Of a DNA stretch of 16,449 nt, positions 1-6,164 are shown piece by piece (positions within the stretch are counted from its first letter, which is position 1; every line of letters begins with the position of its first letter). The stretch spans positions 1 to 16,449 of the forward strand of contig CALDZZ010000014.1 of assembly GCA_937944075.1 (NCBI GenBank), in the 5' to 3' direction. The notes beneath the pieces are model-generated. The model did no database searches. It was not told the DNA's origin and worked only from the letters and a program-made list of their open reading frames with translations. Both the position numbers and the translations under genes were made by a program. Source of the DNA: an uncultured Rhizobiaceae group bacterium (GTDB lineage Bacteria > Pseudomonadota > Alphaproteobacteria > Rhizobiales > Rhizobiaceae).

Positions 1-44
1 TTGCCAACATTAGGAAGGCCAACAATACCGCATTTAAATCCCAT
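1..44 (-). CDS. ychF: Redox-regulated ATPase YchF (Obg-family), N-terminal fragment
   Basis: Only the first 14 complete codons lie in the window; the gene continues beyond base 1. They read MGFKCGIVGLPNVG, followed by the start of a Lys codon. That is the N-terminus of YchF with its P-loop (G-x-x-x-x-G-K) beginning at Gly7. YchF is a universally conserved ATP-hydrolysing member of the Obg GTPase group that associates with ribosomes. The upstream AAAGG about nine bases before the ATG fits a ribosome binding site. In many bacteria ychF directly follows pth; here ychJ, merF and a GDCCVxC gene separate them. Identification rests on this short but very characteristic stretch. Confidence 0.85.
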   Translation of the reverse strand, partial: MGFKCGIVGLPNVG

Positions 45-155
45 GATAAGGAACCTTTAATTTGTAATGATAAGAGTTGCACATGCTTTAGTAGATGTGA
101 GTGCGGAGGGCAAGGGGTGGTTTGACTAAGGGCTGGTTATGACCCAGAGCAGACA

Positions 156-380
156 TTAATTACAGCAAGAATTACCCTCTTGAATTGGAGGGCATGGAAC
201 ATCAGCATAAGAGCAATAGACGCAACAATCACCTTGCTTTGGTTTCAAAAGAACCCCGCATCCCTTACAATCATAAAACCACTGGCAAGCATCAGTAGGC
301 ATAGTTTCTGTTTCAACATGACTACATTCTGGACATGTAATTGTAGATTGTAATTCTACGCTGATTTCTTGCGCTTCCAT
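156..380 (-). CDS. Small GDCCVxC-domain cysteine-rich protein (mercury-associated)
   Basis: This 74-residue protein starts at the ATG at 380, which has a good AGGGA eight bases upstream; the longer frame reading upstream from it lies inside merF. It contains two CxxC-type pairs (C16-P-E-C19, C38-K-G-C41), the signature G50-D-C-C-V-Y-C-S followed by VPCPPIQ, and a vicinal Cys pair at the very end (C72-C73). It is the all-cysteine form of the GDCCVxC family, some members of which are reported as selenoproteins; family members are often found beside mercury transport genes. The gene overlaps the 3' end of merF by 25 bases in another frame, so the two are probably translated together. Thiol-based metal binding or Hg(II) hand-off is an inference; no enzymatic function is known to me. 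Confidence 0.8.
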   Translation of the reverse strand: MEAQEISVELQSTITCPECSHVETETMPTDACQWFYDCKGCGVLLKPKQGDCCVYCSYADVPCPPIQEGNSCCN

Positions 381-559
381 AAGGCTATCCCTGTAATTAA
401 AACAAAAAATGCAAGTGCTGGTAAAAGAACTATATCGAGATACCCGACAATTGCTGACAATCCAACAATAGCCAGAAGCCAAACCAATAATGGTGTAAAG
501 CAACATAAGGCCGCGATTATTGTCCCAAAAACACCAGTTAAAAGAAGTTTATCACTCAT
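356..559 (-). CDS. merF: Mercury transport protein MerF-like
   Basis: A 67-residue inner-membrane protein with two hydrophobic segments (about residues 8-32 and 38-61). The MerF hallmark is present: A-L-C19-C20-F-T-P in the first helix, then V-G-L-S-A and G-Y-L-D before the second helix. MerF carries Hg(II) from the periplasmic side into the cytoplasm using vicinal cysteine pairs. Characterised MerF proteins, as I recall them, carry a second Cys-Cys pair near the C-terminus; this one ends in WKRKKSA and lacks it. No merR, merA, merP or merT is visible nearby. The gene lies 64 bases downstream of ychJ on the same strand. A TATAAT lies 23 bases upstream of the start. A visibly A+T-richer composition than pth suggests acquisition, an inference. 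Confidence 0.8.
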   Translation of the reverse strand: MSDKLLLTGVFGTIIAALCCFTPLLVWLLAIVGLSAIVGYLDIVLLPALAFFVLITGIALWKRKKSA

Positions 560-581
560 AAATTAAGATTAGACAGATTAA

Positions 582-587
582 ATTATA
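582..587 (-). promoter_or_regulatory. Possible -10 element before merF
   Basis: The minus strand reads a perfect TATAAT here, in the 64-base gap between ychJ and merF. No convincing -35 hexamer is present at 16-18 bases, nor a MerR-type operator with a 19-20 base spacer. It may be a promoter needing an activator, or chance in A+T-rich DNA. Confidence 0.25.
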
Positions 588-623
588 ATGCAACTGATGT
601 CCGCTTCTGGCACACACCTGCCA

Positions 624-1010
624 TTAGCCTACCGCCTTAACGTAATACCAAACACCATTTTTCTTCTTAAACAAACTCTTCTCGCGTTGCTCAATCAACT
701 CGCCATTTAGCATAGATTTTGCAATGAAAGTTACCGTGCCTTTGGTGTCGCTCTCTTTGCCATCTTCGCTGTCCAGAATTCCAAGGCCTAGCCAGATGCT
801 GTCTTTTGCTCTTGAAAAATATCCCGCCTCATCGAAGTGTTTTTGATAGGGTGGCCAGGTTGTTTGTTTTAGGTAGTCAATCTCATGCTTTGCAAAGGCT
901 GAATAGCGCGAGCGCATGAGGGTTTGCGCGGTTGGGACGGTTTGTCCGCTTGCGTGGAAGACGCCACAGCAGGTTTCGTAATTGATATTAGAGCCGCAGG
1001 GACACGTCAT
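624..1010 (-). CDS. ychJ: YchJ-family SEC-C metal-binding protein
   Basis: This 128-residue protein begins with a SEC-C-type zinc-binding motif (C3-P-C5 ... C14-C15 ... H19), as in the C-terminal tail of SecA, followed by the YchJ/UPF0225 middle region with the typical LMRSRYSAFA and a C-terminal NTF2-like fold ending in VWYYVKAVG. Length and layout match the family; its biochemical role is unknown. The ATG at 1010 overlaps the stop codon of pth in an ATGA arrangement, so translation is probably coupled to pth. The family assignment is solid from motifs; any function beyond metal binding would be a guess. Confidence 0.88.
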   Translation of the reverse strand: MTCPCGSNINYETCCGVFHASGQTVPTAQTLMRSRYSAFAKHEIDYLKQTTWPPYQKHFDEAGYFSRAKDSIWLGLGILDSEDGKESDTKGTVTFIAKSMLNGELIEQREKSLFKKKNGVWYYVKAVG

Positions 1011-1717
1011 TTGCCGTCTTTATCGCCAAACAGCTTTTTCAACATGTCTGCCATGGGGCCAGATTTTGGCTGGTCTTTAAGTAGTGACTTTCTTGCCTGA
1101 CGAATATGCGATTGTGCTTTTGATGCCTTTGGCTTTTTGGTGTCTTTGTTTTGGCCTATGTCGAGCGCGACTTTGTTCATGAAGTTGGCGTCTTTGCCAT
1201 CTGCTAAAAGTGGCGCGTTTTCTGCAATAGCTTGTAGCAGTTTATCCAGCCATTCCTGATCGGCCTTGGCAAAATCGCCAAGCACGTGGCCTGTTACTTT
1301 TTCACGGCTACCCGGGTGCCCGATGCCGAGCCTCATGCGGCGGTATTCTTTTCCGCAATGGGCGTCGATGGATTTAATGCCATTATGCCCGCCGTGGCCG
1401 CCGCCGGTCTTGATGCGCAGTTTGGCAGGGGGGAGGTCCAGCTCGTCATAGATGACGATGAGGTTGGACAAGTCTTCCTTGAAGAAGCGCAGGATTTCTC
1501 CCACGGCCTGGCCTGACTCATTCATGTAGGTTTGGGGTTTTACGACGAGAACCTTTTCGCCGTTCAGTTTGCCGTCGGAAATTTCAGCATTGAACTTGTT
1601 TTTCCAGGGGCCAAACGAATGGCGGCGAACGATTTCGTCCGCCGCCATAAATCCGATGTTGTGGCGATTGGCAGCATATTTGTTGCCGGGATTACCTAGT
1701 CCTGCAATGATCAGCAT
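1007..1717 (-). CDS. pth: Peptidyl-tRNA hydrolase (Pth) with C-terminal extension
   Basis: Pth hydrolyses the ester bond of peptidyl-tRNAs released from stalled ribosomes, recycling tRNA in the cytoplasm. The family residues are all visible: N9 in GLGNPG, catalytic H19 in NRHNIGF, N66 in TYMNESG, D91 in YDELDLP, and N112 in GGHNGIKS. At 236 residues it exceeds the ~190-200 usual in enterobacteria; the last ~45 residues (from about 190) are a Lys/Arg-rich tail of low complexity, seen in other alphaproteobacterial Pth proteins as I recall. The start at 1717 has AAGGAG upstream. It lies 36 bases downstream of rplY, giving the common rplY-pth pair, and its stop overlaps the start of ychJ. Confidence 0.97.
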   Translation of the reverse strand: MLIIAGLGNPGNKYAANRHNIGFMAADEIVRRHSFGPWKNKFNAEISDGKLNGEKVLVVKPQTYMNESGQAVGEILRFFKEDLSNLIVIYDELDLPPAKLRIKTGGGHGGHNGIKSIDAHCGKEYRRMRLGIGHPGSREKVTGHVLGDFAKADQEWLDKLLQAIAENAPLLADGKDANFMNKVALDIGQNKDTKKPKASKAQSHIRQARKSLLKDQPKSGPMADMLKKLFGDKDGK

Positions 1718-1753
1718 GACTGTAGTTCTCCTTCGCTACATGAGGCTGGAAGA

Positions 1754-2410
1754 TTACTCTTCGCCTTCTTCTTTCTTCTCACCGATAACTTCAGTTTCAG
1801 GTGCTTCAGGTGCGCCTTCTTCATCTTCTTCGGTTTCTTGTGAGCCACCAGGAGCAGCAATTGTTGCTACCGTAAAGTCACGGTCTGTAATGGTTGGCTC
1901 AACGCCTTCCGGCATGGTGACACTTGAGATGTTGATTGAATCACCCATTTCGAATGGAAGAAGATCAATCTCAAAGCCATCCGGAATGCTGTCTGCCGGA
2001 CAGTTAACTTCAACCGTGTGACGTACTACGTTGAGGATGCCGCCTTTTTTGATGCCCGGGCAATCTTCATCGTTGAGGAAGGTTACAGGGATCTCAACTG
2101 TCACAACTGTGTTTTTGGAGACGCGAAGAAAATCCACGTGTTCGATAAAATCACGGACCGGATCCAACTGATAATCTTTTGCAAGCACTTTATGCTCATC
2201 TGAACCAATCTTGATGGTTCCGATTGTGGTCATGAAACCACCGCCATTTAGTTGCATGGACAATTCCTTGTATGGAAGTGCCACGGAAACAGGGTCTTTT
2301 TTATCGCCATAAATAACGACAGGTACCATCTTGTTGCGACGAAGTTCGCGGGCGGCCCCCTTGCCAACCCGTTCGCGCAACTGGCCCTCAAGAACGTAGG
2401 TATCGCTCAT
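1754..2410 (-). CDS. rplY: 50S ribosomal protein L25 / general stress protein Ctc
   Basis: L25 binds loop E of 5S rRNA in the large subunit. The 218-residue protein is the long CTC form: an N-terminal L25 domain (about 1-95, with GKGAARELRR and VPVVIYG) followed by the TL5/CTC C-terminal beta domain (about 100-185, with F-L-N-D and CPGIKKGG) and an acidic, Glu-rich tail from about 190. The start at 2410 has AAAGG about seven bases upstream. A ~150-base leader with its own promoter, hairpin and short reading frame precedes it (see separate entries), suggesting expression control in cis. It is followed by pth. Confidence 0.96.
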   Translation of the reverse strand: MSDTYVLEGQLRERVGKGAARELRRNKMVPVVIYGDKKDPVSVALPYKELSMQLNGGGFMTTIGTIKIGSDEHKVLAKDYQLDPVRDFIEHVDFLRVSKNTVVTVEIPVTFLNDEDCPGIKKGGILNVVRHTVEVNCPADSIPDGFEIDLLPFEMGDSINISSVTMPEGVEPTITDRDFTVATIAAPGGSQETEEDEEGAPEAPETEVIGEKKEEGEE

Positions 2411-2428
2411 AATTTAGCCTTTCAATTG

Positions 2429-2479
2429 CTAAACAATCTTTCGAGGATTGCATAAGTTTTTGGCATTCCGGCCGATCAT
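2429..2479 (-). CDS. Candidate 16-codon leader peptide upstream of rplY
   Basis: Within the rplY leader, a GGAGG Shine-Dalgarno sits six bases before an ATG that opens a 16-codon frame (MIGRNAKNLCNPRKIV) ending in TAG 18 bases before the rplY start. This ribosome site is stronger than that of rplY itself. No homologue is known to me. The frame is short enough to be chance, but site strength and position make real translation plausible. Confidence 0.35.
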   Translation of the reverse strand: MIGRNAKNLCNPRKIV

Positions 2480-2512
2480 TTCTGACCTCCGAAAATTGCA
2501 GTTTTTATCTCT

Positions 2513-2558
2513 CAAAAAACAACAAACCCGCAGTGCCTCCAAGGGTGTCTGTGCGGGT
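2513..2558 (-). terminator. Intrinsic terminator or attenuator hairpin upstream of rplY
   Basis: On the minus strand, ACCCGCA (2558-2552) pairs with TGCGGGT (2532-2526), with possible extra pairing inside, and is followed by TTTGTTGTTTTTT. The form is that of a rho-independent terminator. It would end transcripts coming from prs and the DUF992 gene. Because the predicted rplY promoter would start at about 2558, the hairpin would also be the 5' end of the rplY mRNA. An alternative pairing, GTTTTT with AAAAAC immediately downstream, could sequester the U-tract. Confidence 0.65.
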
Positions 2559-2564
2559 GGTCGG

Positions 2565-2593
2565 TTTATAGGGGAGAAAGGGGGCGAATGCAA
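2565..2593 (-). promoter_or_regulatory. Predicted promoter of rplY
   Basis: On the minus strand TTGCAT (2593-2588) is followed after exactly 17 bases by TATAAA (2570-2565), a good housekeeping-sigma promoter. The expected start is about 2558, on the first base of the terminator-like hairpin. It lies just past the stop codon of the DUF992 gene. Confidence 0.55.
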
Positions 2594-2608
2594 GTATATA
2601 TGATTGCA

Positions 2609-3097
2609 CTAATCAACAATACTGCGCAGTTCGATTTCTGCAATTCCTGCTGCTATGTTCAGGCCTGTTTGCGTTTGCAGGCTTACCGGTTGCAGTGCGA
2701 AGGTTTGGCTGGAGCCGCCTACGAGCACGTTTGCTCCAAGGCCAACAGCAAAGGTTGCTGATGCTGATGCGCCGATATAGTCTCCTTGCATAAAGCCCTT
2801 GGTGAACTGGCTATCAGTCGGTGCAACGACGACCCATTTGATGTAGGATCCTTCAGTTGAGCCGATATCCAGTCCGAACTTGTTGATGACGCCGAAGTAA
2901 TTATCAACAATAGCATCAGAACTGTAGGAGGTGAAAACGCAAGAGATATCCTTTTGCGAGCCAATAATGAACCCTGTGCCTGCATCGACAAAGCATTCAA
3001 GCTCGCCCAGTTCAATGCGCTCTTGCGCGAAGGATGGTGCATTGAACGCAACGAGTAGCGATAGCGACAAAAGCGCGGAATGTATTGATTTGATCAT
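2609..3097 (-). CDS. DUF992 family exported protein
   Basis: The start chosen is the ATG at 3097, which has AAAAGG about nine bases upstream and opens a classic signal peptide (MIKSIHSALLSLSLLVAF, likely cleavage after the PSFA at residues 21-24). A longer frame from 3136 would put 13 charged residues before the signal and lacks a ribosome site. The mature part carries DUF992 features: G-x-L-x-C near its start, GTGFIIGSQKDISCVF, FGLDIGS, and the C-terminal GLGANVLVGGSSQTFALQPVSLQTQTGLNIAAG. Two conserved cysteines may form a disulphide in the periplasm. DUF992 proteins are small secreted proteins of Rhizobiales with no known role. The gene lies 72 bases after prs on the same strand and may share its transcript. 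Confidence 0.85.
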   Translation of the reverse strand: MIKSIHSALLSLSLLVAFNAPSFAQERIELGELECFVDAGTGFIIGSQKDISCVFTSYSSDAIVDNYFGVINKFGLDIGSTEGSYIKWVVVAPTDSQFTKGFMQGDYIGASASATFAVGLGANVLVGGSSQTFALQPVSLQTQTGLNIAAGIAEIELRSIVD

Positions 3098-3169
3098 GCT
3101 GTAGGCCTTTTGTTGGATGCCCTTTAAGCAGTCCAATTGTGGCTAAAGTAGAGTCTGTAATCTGGAAAC

Positions 3170-4102
3170 CTAGTCAAACAGGCTTGAAACGGATTTCTCC
3201 GATGCCGTGCGTTTGACAGCTTCGCCCATGAGTTCGGCAATTGAGACAACGCGGATGTTGCTTGCGGCCTGTACGGCTGCGGTTGGCTCAATGGAGTCTG
3301 TGATCACGAGTTCCTTGAGCTTAGATGAAGTGATGCGGGCTACGGCTCCGCCAGACAAAACACCGTGTGTGATGTAGGCGGTTACGCTTGTTGCGCCCAT
3401 TTTCAATAATGCTTCGGCTGCGTTGCAGAGCGTGCCGCCGGAATCAATGATGTCATCGATCAAGATACAGTCCTTGCCTTTCACATCACCAATCACGTTC
3501 ATGACTTCGGATTCACCAGGCTTGTCGCGGCGTTTGTCGACGATTGCAAGGAGCGAGTCCAGCCGCTTGGCCAGTGCCCTGGCTCGTACCACGCCGCCAG
3601 TATCCGGTGAAACCACCATGACGTTATCAATATCAAGATGCTCCTTTGCATCGCGGGAAAGAACCGGCACTGCAAACAGGTTGTCAGTCGGGATGTCAAA
3701 AAATCCCTGAATTTGCGCGGCATGCAGGTCCAGTGTCAAAACGCGGTCAGCGCCTGCTTCCGTAATCATGTTGGCAACAAGCTTGGCCGAGATTGGTGCG
3801 CGGGGACCTGGTTTTCTGTCTTGTCTTGCATATCCGAAATAGGGGATCACTGCAGTGATGCGTTTGGCTGATGCACGTCTCAATGCATCAATCATGATCA
3901 GCAGTTCCATGAGATTGTCATTGGCAGGAAAGGATGTGGATTGTAGAACAAAGCAATCCTCGCCACGCACATTCTCCAGGATCTCGACAAAAATTTCCTG
4001 ATCGGCAAAGCGCCTTACATTTGCTGTTCCCAAAGGAACGTCGATATATTCTGCTACCTGCCTTGCGAGGGTTACATTGGAGTTACCAGCAAATATTTTC
4101 AT
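3170..4102 (-). CDS. prs: Ribose-phosphate pyrophosphokinase (PRPP synthetase)
   Basis: Prs makes 5-phosphoribosyl-1-pyrophosphate from ribose 5-phosphate and ATP for purine, pyrimidine, histidine, tryptophan and NAD synthesis. The 310-residue length is typical of class I. Visible motifs are the N-terminal FAGNSN and RRFADQEIFVE, the ATP-site PYFGYARQDRK (87-97), the class signature DLHAAQIQGFFDIP (125-138), the flexible-loop KRRDKPGE (190-197), and the PRPP-binding DCILIDDIIDSGGT (211-224). The ATG at 4102 is the only good start and a well-formed promoter lies upstream. Identification is certain. Confidence 0.98.
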   Translation of the reverse strand: MKIFAGNSNVTLARQVAEYIDVPLGTANVRRFADQEIFVEILENVRGEDCFVLQSTSFPANDNLMELLIMIDALRRASAKRITAVIPYFGYARQDRKPGPRAPISAKLVANMITEAGADRVLTLDLHAAQIQGFFDIPTDNLFAVPVLSRDAKEHLDIDNVMVVSPDTGGVVRARALAKRLDSLLAIVDKRRDKPGESEVMNVIGDVKGKDCILIDDIIDSGGTLCNAAEALLKMGATSVTAYITHGVLSGGAVARITSSKLKELVITDSIEPTAAVQAASNIRVVSIAELMGEAVKRTASEKSVSSLFD

Positions 4103-4135
4103 TTTTTGCGCCTGCGCCTTGTACTGTCCTGTTTT

Positions 4136-4164
4136 TTAATAGGCTACAGCGCGAGCGCTCGCAA
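4136..4164 (-). promoter_or_regulatory. Predicted prs promoter with palindromic spacer
   Basis: On the minus strand TTGCGA (4164-4159) and TATTAA (4141-4136) are separated by 17 bases. The spacer and the end of the -35 contain the perfect 12-base palindrome GCGAGCGCTCGC (4151-4162), placed where a repressor could block polymerase. It precedes the prs start by 33 bases. Confidence 0.45.
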
Positions 4165-4193
4165 TGGCAGCTTTCAAGAAAAGACGATTCAGG

Positions 4194-4224
4194 TCAGGTT
4201 TTCCACGTCAGATATTAAACCTGA
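4194..4224 (-). terminator. Hairpin between the lipoprotein gene and prs
   Basis: Eight-base perfect inverted repeat (TCAGGTTT / AAACCTGA) with a 15-base loop, 19 bases past the stop codon of the lipoprotein gene. The T-rich stretch on the minus strand begins only several bases later, so termination there is uncertain; processing or protein binding are alternatives. Confidence 0.3.
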
Positions 4225-4242
4225 TTTATAAAACCTTAATCC

Positions 4243-4941
4243 CTAACGTCTTGAGACCCAGGTTTTCAGGCGGGCTGTTGTTGCTTCTGCAACTTTTTGC
4301 AACTCGCTGTCCGTGATTGCCTGCCAGGGATCGGTTCTTGTTGTACCGGTGCGTTCCCGTCCGTTGATGCGGTGCAGACGCTTGCCGGAATTGTCTGTGA
4401 CATCCCACACATAGACCAGCAAGGTTCCGTTGCCGTCATTAAGCGCAGAGAAATATCCTTTTACCTTGTATTTTGCACCGCTTTGGGTCGCGGGGAAAAC
4501 GGCCAGATTATTGGTTTGGGCTGAACTGTTGAGAAAACGCGTCAGGCTTGCGTTCTTGATCTGTGGCGCGCCTTCAAATGGTAAAAAGGTGATGGCCCTG
4601 CTGGTGTCCGGGACAGGCGCAAGGCTTGCAACCTGTTGGTTTGCATTATTAACCGCACCTTGTACTTGCTGGTTTGCCTGTTGTGCGGCCTGTTGCTGCA
4701 ACTGGGCTTCGGTCACGGCTTGTGTCGGGCTGGCATTGCCGGCACTTGCAAGTGCGTTGGCACCGGCTTGCTGCCCATTTTGCAGGGTGGCTTGATTGAT
4801 GTTCGTTTGTGGAACAGGGGCTGACTGGACATTGGAGGCTGTTGGTAATGTCTGGTCAACATCAGCTGTAGTACAGGCTGCAAGTGCGGCCATCATACAT
4901 ATTGCAAACATTGTGGTTGTAAGTTTTTTCAAGGTCTTCAT
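4243..4941 (-). CDS. Putative outer- or inner-membrane lipoprotein
   Basis: The start is taken as the ATG at 4941, giving 232 residues; a TTG at 4962 in the same frame would only add MELGNIW before a normal signal peptide. The N-terminus is a lipoprotein signal with lipobox L20-A-A-C23. Residues ~25-115 are low-complexity, rich in Gln, Ala and Asn (runs such as AQLQQQAAQQANQQVQ), likely an extended linker. The C-terminal ~115 residues form a globular domain with YVWDVTDNSGKRLHRINGRE and DPWQAI, a pattern I associate with conserved alphaproteobacterial lipoproteins of unknown function. It is the last gene of the cluster headed by lgt, whose product would lipidate Cys23. Function unknown. Confidence 0.75.
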   Translation of the reverse strand: MKTLKKLTTTMFAICMMAALAACTTADVDQTLPTASNVQSAPVPQTNINQATLQNGQQAGANALASAGNASPTQAVTEAQLQQQAAQQANQQVQGAVNNANQQVASLAPVPDTSRAITFLPFEGAPQIKNASLTRFLNSSAQTNNLAVFPATQSGAKYKVKGYFSALNDGNGTLLVYVWDVTDNSGKRLHRINGRERTGTTRTDPWQAITDSELQKVAEATTARLKTWVSRR

Positions 4942-4989
4942 CCAGATGTTTCCCAGTTCCAAGGTCCAAAATCAATACAGGCAGTGCAT

Positions 4990-6141
4990 TCAACTGATAA
5001 TAAGGTCAATATTATGACGTGACAAATCCTGCGGGCCTTTTGCGCCTGTTATGTAGCTCTGGCCAATGGTCATGGCTGTTTCTGTTTCACTGTCGGCTAT
5101 AATCATGTGTGTAAAGATGACCATGTTCTCAACAATAGGGGTTTGATTGCCTGAGAAAATCATCGGCTTGTCCATCCAGCAGGGGGTATAGACTGCGCCT
5201 AGGGAATATCCGCATGCATTCAGGCGATGACGCGAAAGGCCTGCTTCATCCAGGGCGTTTGCATGTGCGTCAAACATGTCGGAGAATGTATTGCCAACTT
5301 TCATCGCATCACGAACGCTGTTGTGCGCATGGCTTGCGGCTTCGTGCAATTCGATGTGGCGATCAGTTGGCTTGCCTGTAATAAGGGTTCGCATCATGGC
5401 GGCATGATAATGTGCCCATGCACCTGACCACTCCAGCGTCAGCTGATCGTTTTTATCAAGTTTTCTGCGACCGGACTTGTATCGGCATAAAAGCGCATCC
5501 TTGCCTGATCCTATGATAAACTCATTGCCGGCATAATCTCCTCCGGCGCTGAAGATGGCTGAATGCATGGCGGCAAGAATATCACCTTCGCTGGCGCCTA
5601 CCTTTGTCGTCTTGATTGCGGCATCAAGTGCAAGATCAGAGAGTTCTCCTGCCTTGCGTACATATTCAAGTTCTGCTTCGGATTTGATAACACGTAACGC
5701 ATTCACAAGTTCAGAAGCATCCTTGAGCTCGGCAAAGGATTGCAATCTTGCGTTTACATCCATGCCATATTTAGCAGTCAGGCCTACAGTGTCATATTCG
5801 ATACCAATGTTGGCGCCAACCAGTTCCATATCTGCCAGAATATTGTGCAGGTTGAGGGTAGGGTCAGCGCCGCCCTTGTCTGTCCATATCTGAATATCCT
5901 CTACAATAGAGGTATGCTGCGCTTGTCGAAGATCAGGAGCGCGGGTCAGTAGTACCGTTTGCCCGTCGGCCTTGACGATCATGCATTGGAAAAAGCAATA
6001 GCCGAAGGTGTCATATCCGGTAAGCCAGTACATGCTTTCCTGTGCGAACATCAAAAGGCAGTCGAGCTTTTCTGCAGCCATTTTTGCCTTCAGGCGTTCC
6101 ATCCTGTCAGCGTATTCCTGTTTGGTAAAATGAAGCGCCAT
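4990..6141 (-). CDS. M24-family creatinase/ectoine-hydrolase-like protein, probably metal-independent
   Basis: 383 residues with the two-domain layout of creatinase/prolidase proteins: an N-terminal creatinase_N domain (about 10-145) and a C-terminal pita-bread domain (about 155-375). The metal ligands of true M24 peptidases are not kept: the first Asp is E237, the second is A248 (in HYHAAMMRT, where peptidases read C-S-D-x-T-R-T), the ligand His is Y312 (CGYSLG), and the Glu after the next strand is H345 (IFTHM). This is the pattern of non-peptidase members such as creatinase and DoeA-type ectoine hydrolases, which cleave C-N bonds without metal. Substrate cannot be told from sequence; no ectoine or creatine genes are near. 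It lies 23 bases after pgeF in the same cluster. Confidence 0.8.
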   Translation of the reverse strand: MALHFTKQEYADRMERLKAKMAAEKLDCLLMFAQESMYWLTGYDTFGYCFFQCMIVKADGQTVLLTRAPDLRQAQHTSIVEDIQIWTDKGGADPTLNLHNILADMELVGANIGIEYDTVGLTAKYGMDVNARLQSFAELKDASELVNALRVIKSEAELEYVRKAGELSDLALDAAIKTTKVGASEGDILAAMHSAIFSAGGDYAGNEFIIGSGKDALLCRYKSGRRKLDKNDQLTLEWSGAWAHYHAAMMRTLITGKPTDRHIELHEAASHAHNSVRDAMKVGNTFSDMFDAHANALDEAGLSRHRLNACGYSLGAVYTPCWMDKPMIFSGNQTPIVENMVIFTHMIIADSETETAMTIGQSYITGAKGPQDLSRHNIDLIIS

Positions 6142-6164
6142 TGTTCAGCTGCCTGTTCTGGAAA

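Noticed and set aside
45..155. Search for a ychF promoter or terminator in this gap
   Set aside because: No hexamer pair with acceptable spacing and no stable hairpin with a T-run was found.
1569..2021. Open frame of 150 codons on the plus strand
   Set aside because: It lies antisense to pth and rplY, has no recognisable domain, and its Ser/Pro-rich composition is a shadow of the acidic codons of rplY.
4942..4962. TTG start extending the lipoprotein by seven residues
   Set aside because: The signal peptide begins at the ATG at 4941; the extension adds acidic and polar residues before it.
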